A DNA stretch of 64,000 nt from Acephala macrosclerotiorum (lineage: Eukaryota; Ascomycota; Leotiomycetes; Helotiales; Mollisiaceae): positions 62,001-126,000 of the forward strand of contig MU119212.1 of NCBI GenBank assembly GCA_014904845.1. Direction: 5' to 3'. Numbering within the stretch: position 1 is the stretch's first letter; every line of letters starts with the position of its first letter. Shown here one piece after another: positions 35,292 to 46,245 of this stretch. The notes beneath the pieces were generated by a model. It saw only the letters and a list, made by a program, of their open reading frames with translations. It did no database searches and was not told the origin of the DNA. The position numbers and the translations under genes were made by a program.

Positions 35292-37725
35292 ATGTCTTAC
35301 GAGATCCCTGAAGAGGAGGTTGCTCAGGATTTTGCTGCAGCCCTTGCAGACCTCAGCATGAACTCGCGTTATGAAATCAGTAATCTTACCGTGATAGCTC
35401 GAGAGAATACGGCTTCGGCACTTGCAATTTCGGAGGCACTGAAGGCGCATATCAAGCAGGTAGGGCAGTCCATTTCCTTCTAACGAACCCAGCACCTATT
35501 TATTAGTCATTTCTTTGTTGAGATTCCACTTTCTAGTGTGTGTGAATATTCAAGCTCTCGTACTTACAATTCGTCCAGACCTCTCCTGCCAAGAAGCTGC
35601 CTGCTTTCTATGTCCTCGATTCCATTATCAAGAACGTCGGCACTCCATACACACTGTTCTTTGGTAGACAGCTCTACTCGACATTCATGGAAGCATATGC
35701 CCTCGTTGACAACAATGTTCGGTCTAAAATGGTTGAGATGTTGAAAACTTGGAAAGAGCCAGTCCCCGGATCTATGGATACCAGACCTGTATTCCCACCA
35801 GAGGTCACACGTCCTATCGAGAACGCCCTAATCAAGGCACGAACATCTTTTCTTCAAGCTCACCAAGAGCAGACAAGAAGCCAGCAGAACGTCATTGGTC
35901 GGGGACGTCAAATGCAATCATCCACTCCCTACCGCGAGACCCCAACACCTCCAGGCAGCTATCGCCCACCAACTCAGCCTACTCCCGGATATGCCTCGAA
36001 TTATCCCCCTCAGCAGTATCCAGTGCCCATCAATGGGCAACAGTACCCGCCACAAGGTCCTCCACCGCAGCAATATCCAACCCAGCAGATTCCACCGAAC
36101 GGACAGCAGTACCCTTCTCAACAAAATAGCTACCAACCACACGGTCTTCCCCCAGTAAGTAAACTGCGATCTGCTATCTTGATTGTGAAGATACTAACTG
36201 CTGCCAGCGCCCTCCAAGTCAACAATACTCTCAACCACCACCAAACGCAGCAGGCTGGCAGCAGCAATACCCAAACCAACCTCAGCCACCTTATCAAGCT
36301 CAGTCGCCAGTTATGGGCTATACGTCCACTGAGGATAGCTTAGCCGCGTTGAACAGTGATATCGAGAATTTGATTAACGAATCAAAGGCGGAGTGGTCTC
36401 GAAATCCTCATGAAGTTAGCTTTCAAACTAAGCTAAAGGCGTTGTTCGATCTGCAAACTATCTTGCGAAGCCAAAAGCTTCCGCCTGATCAGATCTCTCT
36501 CATTCAAAATCAAGTAGCACAATTAAAGAAAGCCCCTCAGTCTGCACCTATAATGCAAACTCCTCAGGCTCCTTTGCCTCCCACACCTGTAGTGGCTCCT
36601 CCTGCGCCTGCACAGCAACAGCCTACTTTGAGCTCTATTCTTGGTCCTGGTGCTCTTGCAGCACTGCTCGCAAGACAATCTGCGACTCCTCAACCAAGTT
36701 CTGCAGTACCAGATTCCATTCGCTCCCCTCAACAAGCTAGTATCCTGCCCTATCAGCCTCCACCTTCAGTTACACCCGCCGCAACTCCAATTCCGGACCC
36801 AAATTCCCTCCTCGGTCGCCTGCGAGCTGCCGGTATGCTTCCCGGACTTGGGGCCACTACATCAGCGCCAACCCCGACAGTCTCTACACCAACTCTTCCT
36901 TCCCCACCATTCATGAACACTCCTCCAACCTCAACAAGAACTCCACTAGGAATTATTCCTAACGATGTCGTCTTGAAGCCTGCTTCCCTAAAGATGTAAG
37001 TTCTCTGTCTCCTTTCGAAATCGTTTTTAGCTAATCTTTCATAGTCCTCGCCCCCATTTACTTGCTGGCCTGTATGAACATCTTGGCGCACCATGTACAC
37101 AATGCGGCAGACGCTTTCAGTCCGACGAAGAGGGCAAGAAGAAGAAAGCTGCTCACATGGACTGGCACTTCCATGTCCGTCAACGCATGGATGAAGCTGA
37201 GAGTCGAGGCCAGCACCGAAGCTGGTATGTCGACGAGCTTGTAAGTCTTAATATACCGAGGTTGCCACAATATTTCTGACCATATCTGCAGGATTGGATC
37301 AAATCCCGTGAAGTCGAGGGCGAGTCCAGCGCTACGACAACGGACCCGTCACAGAACACAACCGCAGCGACAGCAGCAAAAAATTCTAAGCAGCAATACA
37401 TTCCAGCTCCTGATGATCCAACACTCGCTAGTGTCCCTTGCCCCATCTGTCAAGAGAAATTCGAGATGAAATGGCTTGACGACGCACAGGAGTTTGTCTG
37501 GATGGATGCCATGAAGGTAGGCGAGAAAATATATCACGCAAGCTGTTTCACGGAGGCCACGAAGGACGTAAATACGCAAGCGAAGCGTGGTACCCCTGAG
37601 CCTGTTTTGGGCAAGCGGAAGGCAGAGGTATGTGTTGTCCCCAGTCCTCGTAGTTGGGAATCTTGCTAACTAGCTTACAGGACGATGGCTTTGCGTTCAG
37701 AGCAAAGATCAAGTCCGAGGCCTAA
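35292..37725 (+). CDS. PCF11: mRNA cleavage factor IA subunit Pcf11
   Basis: Pcf11 binds the RNA polymerase II C-terminal domain and drives 3'-end cleavage and termination. Six exons (35292-35459, 35579-36154, 36208-36995, 37045-37240, 37292-37627, 37681-37725) give about 702 aa. The N-terminal CID is clear (residues 1-130: DFAAALADLSMNSRYEISNL, LPAFYVLDSIIKNVGTPYTL, FFGRQLYSTFMEAY). A long Pro/Gln/Tyr-rich region follows, with repeated QQYP units. Two C-terminal zinc-finger modules carry CTQCGRRF...HMDWHFHVR and CPICQEKF...HASC. The end, DDGFAFRAKIKSEA, is typical of the family. Confidence 0.95.
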
Positions 37726-38242
37726 TTGATGTATACCTTTGGACATAGAACGTGCTTACATGGCACCATATGGCGTCTGTTTGGCTTGGGCGGAAGATTT
37801 ACATTCACAAAAGCATAGCAGCGGAGTTCATTGGGTGTAGCCGAATGCCGGCGATAGATACCAAAAAATAATCAATAGATAGCATTACCTCAAACATTAT
37901 CGAGTTCTTGACAGGAGTGAGTGTGGACATGACGCCAATGACCGGCAAGTGCCATGTCAGAAGAGCGTTGCTTGTTGCTTGCAACGTTCCTACATCTTTT
38001 CTGTTCTAGTTTCACCAGCAAATTTGCACTCGCATCGAGACAGAAGAAAGAACACGAACAAGTCGTCTGAAACAGTCACAGGGTGGGGAAATAAGACAAA
38101 TTGGTGCTCTGGCTTGAAAACGACTACATTCCTCCCTCTTACAAATCGTCTACCAATGATATGAACACTTTCAGACACCAACCTCCAGAACAACAACCTC
38201 TCGTAGTCTTCGAGTCCAGCCAGGTTTCCACCGACTTCATGC
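37726..38242. other. Intergenic: 3' flanks of PCF11 and the repeat precursor
   Basis: This is convergent intergenic DNA of about 515 bp. It marks the boundary between conserved genes and the accessory cluster. Nothing else is recognised. Confidence 0.45.
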
Positions 38243-38620
38243 TCATGCCTTGTAGAAGGACATGCCAGCATCGGCGTCCTCAGCACGCTTCTCCTTGTAG
38301 AAGCTCATCCCAGCGTCTGCGTCCTCGTTTCGCTTTTCCTTGTAGAAAGACATTCCGGCATCAGCATCCTCACCCCTCTTCTCCTTATAGAAGCTCATTC
38401 CAGCATCAGCATCTTCAGCACGCTTCTCCTTGTAAAAAGACATTCCAGCGTCGGCGTCTTCCTCACGCTTGGCCATAATACTAACGGCAATGTTGGCTGT
38501 TCAAGTGTCAGTGGCACATTCTGGCAGGATACTTTAGTGTGTCGAAGACTTACGATCGACTGCGGTTGGCAAAGCAGCTGCCATGATAGGAAGCACGAGG
38601 AGGATGAAGTTAGGATGCAT
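38243..38620 (-). CDS. Kex2-processed repeat precursor, candidate dikaritin-type RiPP precursor
   Basis: Two exons (38620-38554, 38496-38243) give 106 aa. Residues 1-17 are a signal peptide (MHPNFILLVLPIMAAAL). From residue 34 there are five 15-residue units of the form xEDADAGMSFYKEKR, with x = E, A, G, N, A. Lys-Arg pairs end at residues 33, 48, 63, 78 and 93; the last unit ends ...SFYKA at the stop. Codons differ between copies (Ser TCT/AGC/TCC) while residues do not, which points to selection on the peptide. Kex2 would release five near-identical peptides. The acidic spacer and aromatic core before KR resemble ustiloxin/phomopsin-type precursors. The divergent neighbour is a UstYa oxidase. 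It differs from known alpha-type mating pheromones, which carry a WCxxPGQxC-like core. Confidence 0.85.
38246..38464 (-). repeat. Five tandem 45-bp coding repeats
   Basis: The 45-bp unit encodes the 15-residue peptide block of the precursor. Four copies are complete and the fifth lacks the final EKR. Copies differ mainly at synonymous sites. Confidence 0.9.
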
Positions 38621-39586
38621 TTTGAAGTTTAGAGAGCTAGAGTAGCTTGGACTTTGTGAAAGTTTGTTGTTTTGCTGATATTGAGCTCGAAAGAGGGATG
38701 ATTGCTGTTGCCAGAAGATTTTGAACAGCTGAATTCCTTCACTCTTATAGATTTCATTCCTGCCCAAAGCAGATTCTGATCGGAATCCATCCATGAGCAT
38801 CTGCCGTCTCATCACTTCTCGTTGTCTTGCTAGTCAACCTCATGACAAGGGAATTTGCATTGACGGTTCCCGTGGCAAGGGCATTGTCCTCTCATCGTCG
38901 GCCGCTTGTACGGCATCGTGTCCTTTCCCTCATTCAATTGCCTCCTTAGAAGTTGTTCATGAACGACAAGGAGATGCGTTACCACTACTGTACCAGAATC
39001 CGCAAAGGTATGGACGAGCTGAAAAACAGCAAGTTACATCGTGGAAATTTGTGTTACTCCTCGTATAGTATTTAGCCGTTACGCAGTAGCACGAGCATCA
39101 AGGTCACAGCTTTCAGTCAGCTTCCAATTTGGGAAGAACTTGAAGCTTAGAGAATGTCTCGGTATCACAAGATAAGGTTATTGTGTACCCTGAACACCAC
39201 GGCCCGATGGTCGCTCTCTGCATACAGCCCTGCTGTTTGTGGAGACAAATGACAATTGTTCGTATAGAGGCCGCGCCGCTTCCGTCAATTAGAGTTTTTG
39301 CGGCTGAGTTGTGAGACATGCATGCTCTCAACTGCCGTTTATGGCGGTGAATGACCAGTCATCGCTGTATCGAGTAGCTGTGCCACCTATCAAAGCACTG
39401 GTGAGGGAGCTTTGATGCCTGCTATTGCAAGGACAGACTTCGAACATCGTGCCGATGATGAAGATGTTATGGCAGCTCAGACAGTTTCCCCTCTCGCGCA
39501 GCTTTCTGCTCGTGATTTCCTCCTCCCTTCTCGTTTTCCGTGTCTCCTTCACCATTCTCCAATTTCTTCAAGATACCAAATTCAAT
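38621..39586. promoter_or_regulatory. Divergent precursor/UstYa promoter region
   Basis: About 970 bp lies between the divergent start codons of the repeat precursor and the UstYa gene, an arrangement suited to co-regulation. A TATAAGAG box lies on the minus strand at about 38,743-38,749, some 125 bp upstream of the precursor ATG. No pathway-specific factor gene is visible nearby. Confidence 0.5.
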
Positions 39587-40572
39587 ATGACTTATGCAGA
39601 TAGCGACTCGAAAGACTATGAAGCTCTGCTTTATGACGACGAGTCACTGGGAGAATCGACAGTTCCTTCCATCAGAGAACGTCCTCGGTCGTGGATATTG
39701 ATCCACTCGCTGGTGCTGCTCTCATACTCCTTGCTTTTCGCCTTCTTGGTGTATCGACAAACTAGCACAGAAAACTGCCCTTACAGTCCTGCCCTCATAC
39801 ACTGTAAGTTTTTAGATTATAATGATTCTGCTTAGACAGCTAACTTCCCAAACAGCTCCGGCCAATGAAGCACTCAAACCAGAGAAGATACTATTCGACG
39901 ACGATATAGCAAAGTGGAATCCTTACAGAGGCGAACCACGCCCTGAGATGGACGAAGCATGGCACGAGTTGTTGAAGTACTCGAACATTCGAGTCTCGGC
40001 CGAAGACCTGAAAGCGATCGATCGGACATCCGTCAGATTGTCAGATGGCTCTGGGATGTACATGTCTGAACTCAATGTCTATCACCAACTTCATTGTCTG
40101 AAGATGATCCGACAATCCATGCGTGAGTTGACAGCCAGTTCCGGAAGGAATTCTGCTGATTCTCGCAGATCTAGATAAATACGACATGCCTATGGCTCAT
40201 ATGTCGGAGCATATCGATCATTGTCTTGACAATTTGCGTCTTCTGGTGATGTGCAAAGCGGATGTTTCTCTGCAGACGTATGACTGGCTTGATAATACCC
40301 CGCGACCATTCGCCAATTTCAAGATTGAGCACGAGTGCTACAATTGGGATTCTGTGAACGAATGGGCCAAAGCACGCAGCTTTGATCTGTATGACAATGT
40401 CACGCTCATTCATCCTACTCTAGGTATGTCGAGCACTATTCTTGTATTGGAGAAAGATGCTGATGTATTTGCGCTAGGGCCATCGTTTCCAGTCGACGAG
40501 ACTGGTACGCTTATTGAGATCGAGACCGGAGATTCTTTCTTGGGCAAAATCATCACCCCGCCGGTTGAGTGA
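39587..40572 (+). CDS. UstYa family (DUF3328) oxidase
   Basis: Four exons (39587-39803, 39856-40122, 40169-40423, 40478-40572) give about 277 aa. The order is a short cytosolic acidic N-terminus, one membrane helix (about residues 33-55, WILIHSLVLLSYSLLFAFLV), then the UstYa domain. Both hallmark motifs are present: HQLHC (about 149-153) and HIDHC (about 176-180). The following LDNLRLLVMCKADVSLQTYDW is also typical. UstYa enzymes catalyse oxidative cyclisation, halogenation or chlorination in fungal RiPP and other pathways. Intron 3 (54 nt) is stop-free and in frame; splicing gives the usual HPTLGPSFP. Divergence from the repeat precursor strongly suggests that it modifies that peptide. Confidence 0.9.
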
Positions 40573-40647
40573 GACGTGTTGAGACACTAGCTTTATGCCA
40601 GTGAGAATGGCAGGTGTCCATATTTCTCACCTAGTATACTATCGAAA

Positions 40648-41823
40648 TTAATTATGTGGCTTCTGTCCGACGGGCAGGTTCGAAAGCTCCAAGACTCTCA
40701 GCCGATCCCAAGTTTCAACCAGAATGAAGTCTAGATTGACGCATTCTCCATCTTCGAACCGGCTCCAGTCTGCGGACGCACTTTTATGGATCTTGAAGTC
40801 TCGCATCCCCTTGGCTTGTATCAGAGCATCCTTTAGCAGCCCACTGTTGAAACACTTCCATCCCGAGTATTGCTCTTCTCGGATGTTTAACGAAGTTTCT
40901 ATCTTTTTCAATTCTAATCCACCCCTCTTTCCGCACAGTCTTTTGAAAGCCTGATACTCTTCGTTCTCGTGAAATATTGTCCCGGGGAGACCAGCCTCCT
41001 CGTAGTTGGCGTCGATGATCAACTATCTGATGACCCTTTCGCATCGGGACAATTCCATAACAACGATGTTGATCCTGCGATAGAAGTCTTTGAGCTGACT
41101 CCAATTCTGAGTTCCCAACCACTCATTCAGCCGACTCTCAATCAGGACGCACAACCACGGCCACGGAAGCAAGTCGTCAGTTTTCCCAGCCAAGCTCCTT
41201 AAGACGGGAGTCTCATAGCTTACTTTCCCGCCTTGCCATCCTCGCCACACCTGGTTCGTAACCACAATCTTTTTAAAACTTCGAAATCCTACCAGTCCTT
41301 TCCTCAAAGCTTCAACGTCCCTTTTATATGCAATTTTCTCCTCGCTATGCAGCGGATAGCTACAGGCGGCGAGATCGCCCATGTCCTTCTTTTCTCTCAC
41401 CTCATCCCCATTCTCCCCGAAGAGTTCTCTAAGCAAGGTAGCATCATTCTCAGCATTCTCGTCACGTTCCTCAATGAAGCCTTGCTAAATTAAAAAATCT
41501 GTCCCAGTGTGTCTTTCAACCTATTGACACACCTCTAAAGCTTCAGACATGTGTCCTTCGTACACATAACTACAGGCCATATCCTCGAATGTAGCATCGT
41601 CTCATACTATCTCGCGCGCTTGAGTTGAGAACTCATGGTGCGATAGGGTTGAATGGTAGATGGAAGAGTTGTGTGAGTGTGGGGAGATGAAGGCTCGAGG
41701 GAGGCGGAAGATGAAAGATGACTTCAGATGGCGGGAGACGAGGCGCAGGATCTTGATAGTGCTATTTAGGAGGTATGATCTAATCGAGGCGAGTATCTCG
41801 GGAGGGATATCGGTTAATAGCAT
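40648..41823 (-). pseudogene. F-box protein gene with two premature stops
   Basis: The frame starts at an ATG at 41,823 with an F-box (LLTDIPPEILASIRSYLLNS, then RLVSRHL). One intron (41532-41485) is recognisable. The same frame is interrupted by TGA at 41,602-41,604 (just after QAREIV, before DDATFEDMACSYVYEGHMSE) and by TAG at 41,023-41,025 (after SRCERVIR, before LIIDANYEEAGLPGTIF). Coding character continues on both sides, to a final stop near 40,648. An intact version would be about 375 aa. Both stops can arise by C:G to T:A change. F-box proteins recruit substrates to SCF ubiquitin ligases. Confidence 0.7.
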
Positions 41824-42337
41824 CTTTTTGTCTGAATAGTGATGCGGTGTGCCTGATATTGAGGTTGAAGTAAGCGAGAAGGGGGAAAGCCTGAAGCGCA
41901 GACACCACAGAGCAAGTAGAGGAGCGTAATCGAATGATAGTAGAGAGTTTACTATCTTTACAGGTAGACCAAGAATTGTGGCACAAACGACGCAGACGTG
42001 CATGCACTGATAATTTAGGCTCCATATGAGGATGTTGGTTTGATGGCAGACCGGACACGATAGCCGAAACCATATGTAACTAGGCAGATGAGCAACGAGT
42101 TTGACCTCTCAGCCACTAGGCGAGTTGCAAGGTCAAAGTGAAGTCTGTAAATTATTTCAAAGGCGTGCAAGTGGTCGGGCAAACTCGCTCCAAAATAGCC
42201 CAACGATGAGATTTCGGTCACTGGAGAAGGGAGATTGATGATTTAGATCTTTGAGTTGATTAGTAGTAGGCTCGGCAAAAAATGTATTAACACCATTTCC
42301 TACAACGAAAAGTGAGAATGATAACACAAACAAATAA
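41824..42337. other. Intergenic, about 510 bp
   Basis: This lies between the F-box remnant and the FAD oxidase 3' end. Overlapping minus-strand ORFs (42,015-42,390) show no coding character. Confidence 0.45.
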
Positions 42338-44243
42338 TCATATAAGCTTGAAACCACTCGTCCTCCCAGGAAAAAAGCCAGTTGGATCATACTCCTTCTG
42401 GACAGCCTTCAGTCGTTGATACGTAGCATCGCCGTATCCTTGTAAAACAGGTTGATCAAACATTGCATCATTCATAAAGGTAGCCGGAGCGAACATTGCT
42501 TGCAGATCTCCAGATCGAAAGTTTGAGGCCTTAACGCCAGGATAAGCCGCCCTGACATACGAGGCAACGTTGTTGATGATATTAGTTATCATAGACTGCC
42601 CGGAATTATCCCCATCAACTGTAAGCCAAGAGACAGTGGATGCCATCCACATCTGATCTCCATAGTCCGTGGATAGACCGAGAAGATTTCCGAGTGGATT
42701 GGCTCGTGCTGAGGCTGCTGGGATTGCATATGGTATGGGCTGGTAGATGAGGACGAACTGGTAGAAGGACTTGAGGAGACCCTGACTCAAGACATAGGAG
42801 ACGAAGTTGTTGTAATTTGCATTGATGAGATCGGTACCGTTCGTTGAGGGTAGATTTGGGATAGTGGTGCCTCGTAATAAGTATCGCAGGCCATACACGC
42901 TGGCAATGTTGGCATTGGTAGCAAGCTTTACATGTCAGTGACCGATTCGATGCGAACTCAAGAAGGGGGCTGTGATTCACCATGGTGCTATATGATTGTG
43001 TCTTTGTTGTGTCTGCTGTAAACGGCAACGAAAGGAATTCGTCAAAGACGCCTGGAGGTGGGCTGGGACCATTATAGAAAAAGAAGACTGTCGCGAATTG
43101 GTCAAGGTTGCTGGCGACAATTTCCAAAGTCACTATGATCCCGGCACCCGGGTCGCGGAAGTTCGCAGTGAAATCTTGTGTTGCGCTCTGAAAAAGCGTC
43201 AGTTGACAGCTTGACCAAATCCACATCCGAGAGTTGCCTACCAATATCTGATGAGCATAATTGCTGCTGTAGGTGCGGTAGCCGCCCCAAACCTAGCGAA
43301 GTCAAAACTCAGTCACAGAGCTTGAATCTGCCGTCAGCCCTCTTACCTGGCCGATTGAGACTGTCCTGACAGTAAACTTGGTGACAATTCCTACAGACTT
43401 AGCATTTTCATTGGCGAAGAACATCGATAGAAGTATCACCAACCAAATTGATTCCCACCACCTTTCAATGCCCAAAACAAGTCGGTATTAGATGTAGCAT
43501 TTGCGTTGACTATGGTGGAATTTGCTAGGACGACTTCGTAGTTCAGGACTGAAAGCAGTCAGTAAGCTGATTATCCGGAAGTGCAAATTATGACTCACTG
43601 TTATCGCAAGGAAGACCGTATAGAGCACTCAGGAAACTCAATCCACAGCCTAGAAGCAAACCCCCAACGCCAACGTCACCTAGATGAAGGGCAGACATTA
43701 GCCATATTCGAAGATTTCCACACCAATCCAAGGACACAAACCAATACGACCTCCTACTGCAGCAACGTTATAAGGTTCCAAAGCAGCAAGGGTCTGGGCC
43801 CAGGTAGCACCAGGACTTAGATATGCTGTCTGTAAGTCTGCGGATATCGCCGTTGAGTTGATGTTTGCCATAGAGATCAACACCCCGCCATCTGAACTCG
43901 AAAATCCAACATTTGCATTGTGACCACCACTCTTTACAGCAAACCCGATATCTGGATATCCAAGCAGGACTCTGATGGTATCTGAGACGTCTTGAGCATT
44001 TTGGGGGAGGACCACGCAGGCAGGAGTTTTATCGGCGTTCGCAGCATTCCAGTAGTGACTCCTCGCAGTTGAGTATTGAGAGGTATACTGATTCATGGGC
44101 CAAATCTCTGTCTGAACATGGGTATTCGCAGCAATGGCTGCACATGCGGCTATGCCTCCACTGGACACAGGCGATGGAGCTCCTAAGATGACAGATGGGA
44201 CACCTAGGACGCCACTCAAAACAGAGGAAAGGAGACCTGCCAT
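42338..44243 (-). CDS. FAD-linked oxidase (berberine-bridge-enzyme-like)
   Basis: Seven exons (44243-43748, 43679-43599, 43548-43444, 43390-43347, 43292-43242, 43187-42981, 42925-42338) give about 523 aa. The N-terminus is hydrophobic and probably a signal peptide. The FAD-binding half has [20 protein letters not shown], the FAD-His motif [27 protein letters not shown], and [20 protein letters not shown]. The BBE tail ends [13 protein letters not shown]. Such enzymes oxidise secondary metabolites and oligosaccharides and are common partners in RiPP and other clusters. The Cys in [10 protein letters not shown] is unusual; Gly is the common residue there. It may belong to the same cluster as the precursor and UstYa genes. 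Confidence 0.88.
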
Positions 44244-46245
44244 GGTGACGAAGCGCAATGAGAAAAACTTGAGGACAATCACCTTGAACTTCAAAGTAAA
44301 GACCAAGTGCAAAGAGGTGCATCATGAGACTGGAGGATCGTTGCAGGTGGCGAGTTGCATCATTCTGTCATGTCTCTGATATTCGAATCTGGAAAGAGCG
44401 TCAGCCCTTGCTTGGCTGCATCTTTGCAATCGGCGATGACGCTGGTGTTCGTGACACATTACCAACAACTCGTGGGCCAAGCTTCAGCTCCAAAGACCAG
44501 GTATTTCTACACAGGAATCATATCGGCCGCACCGAGTATTTACGTACCGGAAGACGATCTGATGGTAATTCGATGGACATTGTCCACGTTCAAGATGACC
44601 ACATGGTAGGACGGTGTTGCCATTCTCGCAAACTATTGCGTGGGAAAGAGCGATATCGATGTGTGATGGTTGACTTGTCACGAAACACGATCGAGGCTTT
44701 AAAGCATATCGTATCGAGATCGAAGTTGATGAATTGCTAACCGAAGGCAGCAGCGTTGTGCCAATTTGAATAACGGCGATGCGCGAAGAAACGAGACTCA
44801 CGGCATGCTTAGAGGGCAATGAGGTCGCGATCTTGGGAATGTTTACGCTGTTAAAACGGCTCGGGGGCTGTAGAAGGGACGATCGTGCGTGGACCTGGGA
44901 GAATGAAGAGCCACACCATCTGCCCGAGTTCGAATGGGGAGGCTTGGGGAGAGCGTGAAGGTCTTGGGAGCCATTGGCGGCAATTCAAGCTTGGAGGCCA
45001 TTTTCGAAGATTCTGTCTTTAGTGAAGCACTCGATTCATGTCGAACGACATTAGGAAACGGTGCGTAGAAATGGCTTTCGTGTCGACAGAACTCGTGGAA
45101 GGTATGTATTCATGATGTAAAGATGGGAGTGGTGCAAATGTTGTCTGAACATACTCGAAGAACTATATTTAATTGAGCAAAGAGAAATGAAGTAAAGTGA
45201 GGATGTTGGTTGTTCGGCAGTTAGAGGTAGCCTATCACCAGCTATCAGCACCTCTATACAGATCAATGCCATGCAAGGCTACCGGCGAGGCTGGTTCAGG
45301 ACTATTAACAACAATATGCATCTGCTGAGCATAGAGACAACCGTATACGCTCTAGCTTGCAGAATGCTGGCTCTTCTCAAGATAATACATTCACCGTAGT
45401 ATATCGCGCCGTTGCCTCCGTTTGCCTCCCCCCCTCCCTCTCTCTCTCGACTTTGTGAGTATGCCGCTATACGCTATGATCTGCCATGGCAAAAGGAGGA
45501 CTCATTATTCGTTTGGATTCGGTTGATACTGATATTCGTTCATGGCTTTGGAAGTGCTCGGCCAGCTGTCGTTTTCTTCGTCTTTGTGCCTTCGGCTGTA
45601 GTTGGCTGCGCAGGCATGAAATTTCATGGAGATGTTGGACTTGACTTTCTCCCAGAGGGTCTTGACTACGATAGAGGTGAGGTTGCGCAGCTTCCACTAG
45701 TGTCTCTCAAGTCGAGCTATCCTGATTGAGGCTAGCGCGCATGGCAACATACTCCTTTACAGTTTTTTCAAGCCTCTCTCTCACCAGCTCTCACAGATAT
45801 TGCAAATACTTCGTCAGCCTCCATTCTCTTGAAATCCCCACAACCAACGGGGCCTTTCCCGAGACAGTGCAGCAATCAAGAGTCTCCCGCGTGCAGAGAA
45901 TTGTTTCTGGTCAGAATCCGTCTTTAGTTTTTAGCTGGGTATCTAGGAAGGCGTTGTCAGTGCACCAATGCAGCGTACCATTCATTCTGCAATAACGCAG
46001 AGTGAAGAGGATTGTTATTATACTCTATTACGGCCCCTAGGCATCCGCTGCAATAATTTCAGTGCAAAACCCAAGGTAAACTATGCATTAGAGGCTAAAA
46101 GCACAAAGGAACTCGACAAAAACGCAATCGAACTCCGTACCAAGTCCTTTAACTCGCTGCGCTAGAATCGAGCGAAAATCAAAACTACCAATGTCCTACG
46201 ACTGCAAGAAAAGACCGACGTGTGATATCAGATTCATCTGCCACA
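44244..46245. other. Gene-free stretch, about 2 kb
   Basis: This includes the FAD oxidase promoter. A minus-strand ORF at 44,484-44,819 carries a Cys-containing segment (CENGNTVLPCGHLERGQCPS) that might be a relic, but I cannot assign it. Nothing else has coding character. Confidence 0.45.

Noticed and set aside
38101..38478. 125-codon plus-strand ORF with repeats (HASPCRSS-like) opposite the precursor
   Set aside because: It is the antisense shadow of the 45-bp repeats. The minus strand has the signal peptide, intron and KR sites.
38243..38620. Reading the repeat precursor as a mating alpha-pheromone
   Set aside because: Known Pezizomycotina alpha-type pheromones have a WCxxPGQxC-like core. 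This repeat lacks Cys, Trp and PGQ, and a UstYa gene sits beside it.
44484..44819. Minus-strand ORF with a Cys-containing segment upstream of the FAD oxidase
   Set aside because: I could not place it in any family or connect it to other exons, and it overlaps the oxidase promoter region. It may be a relic.
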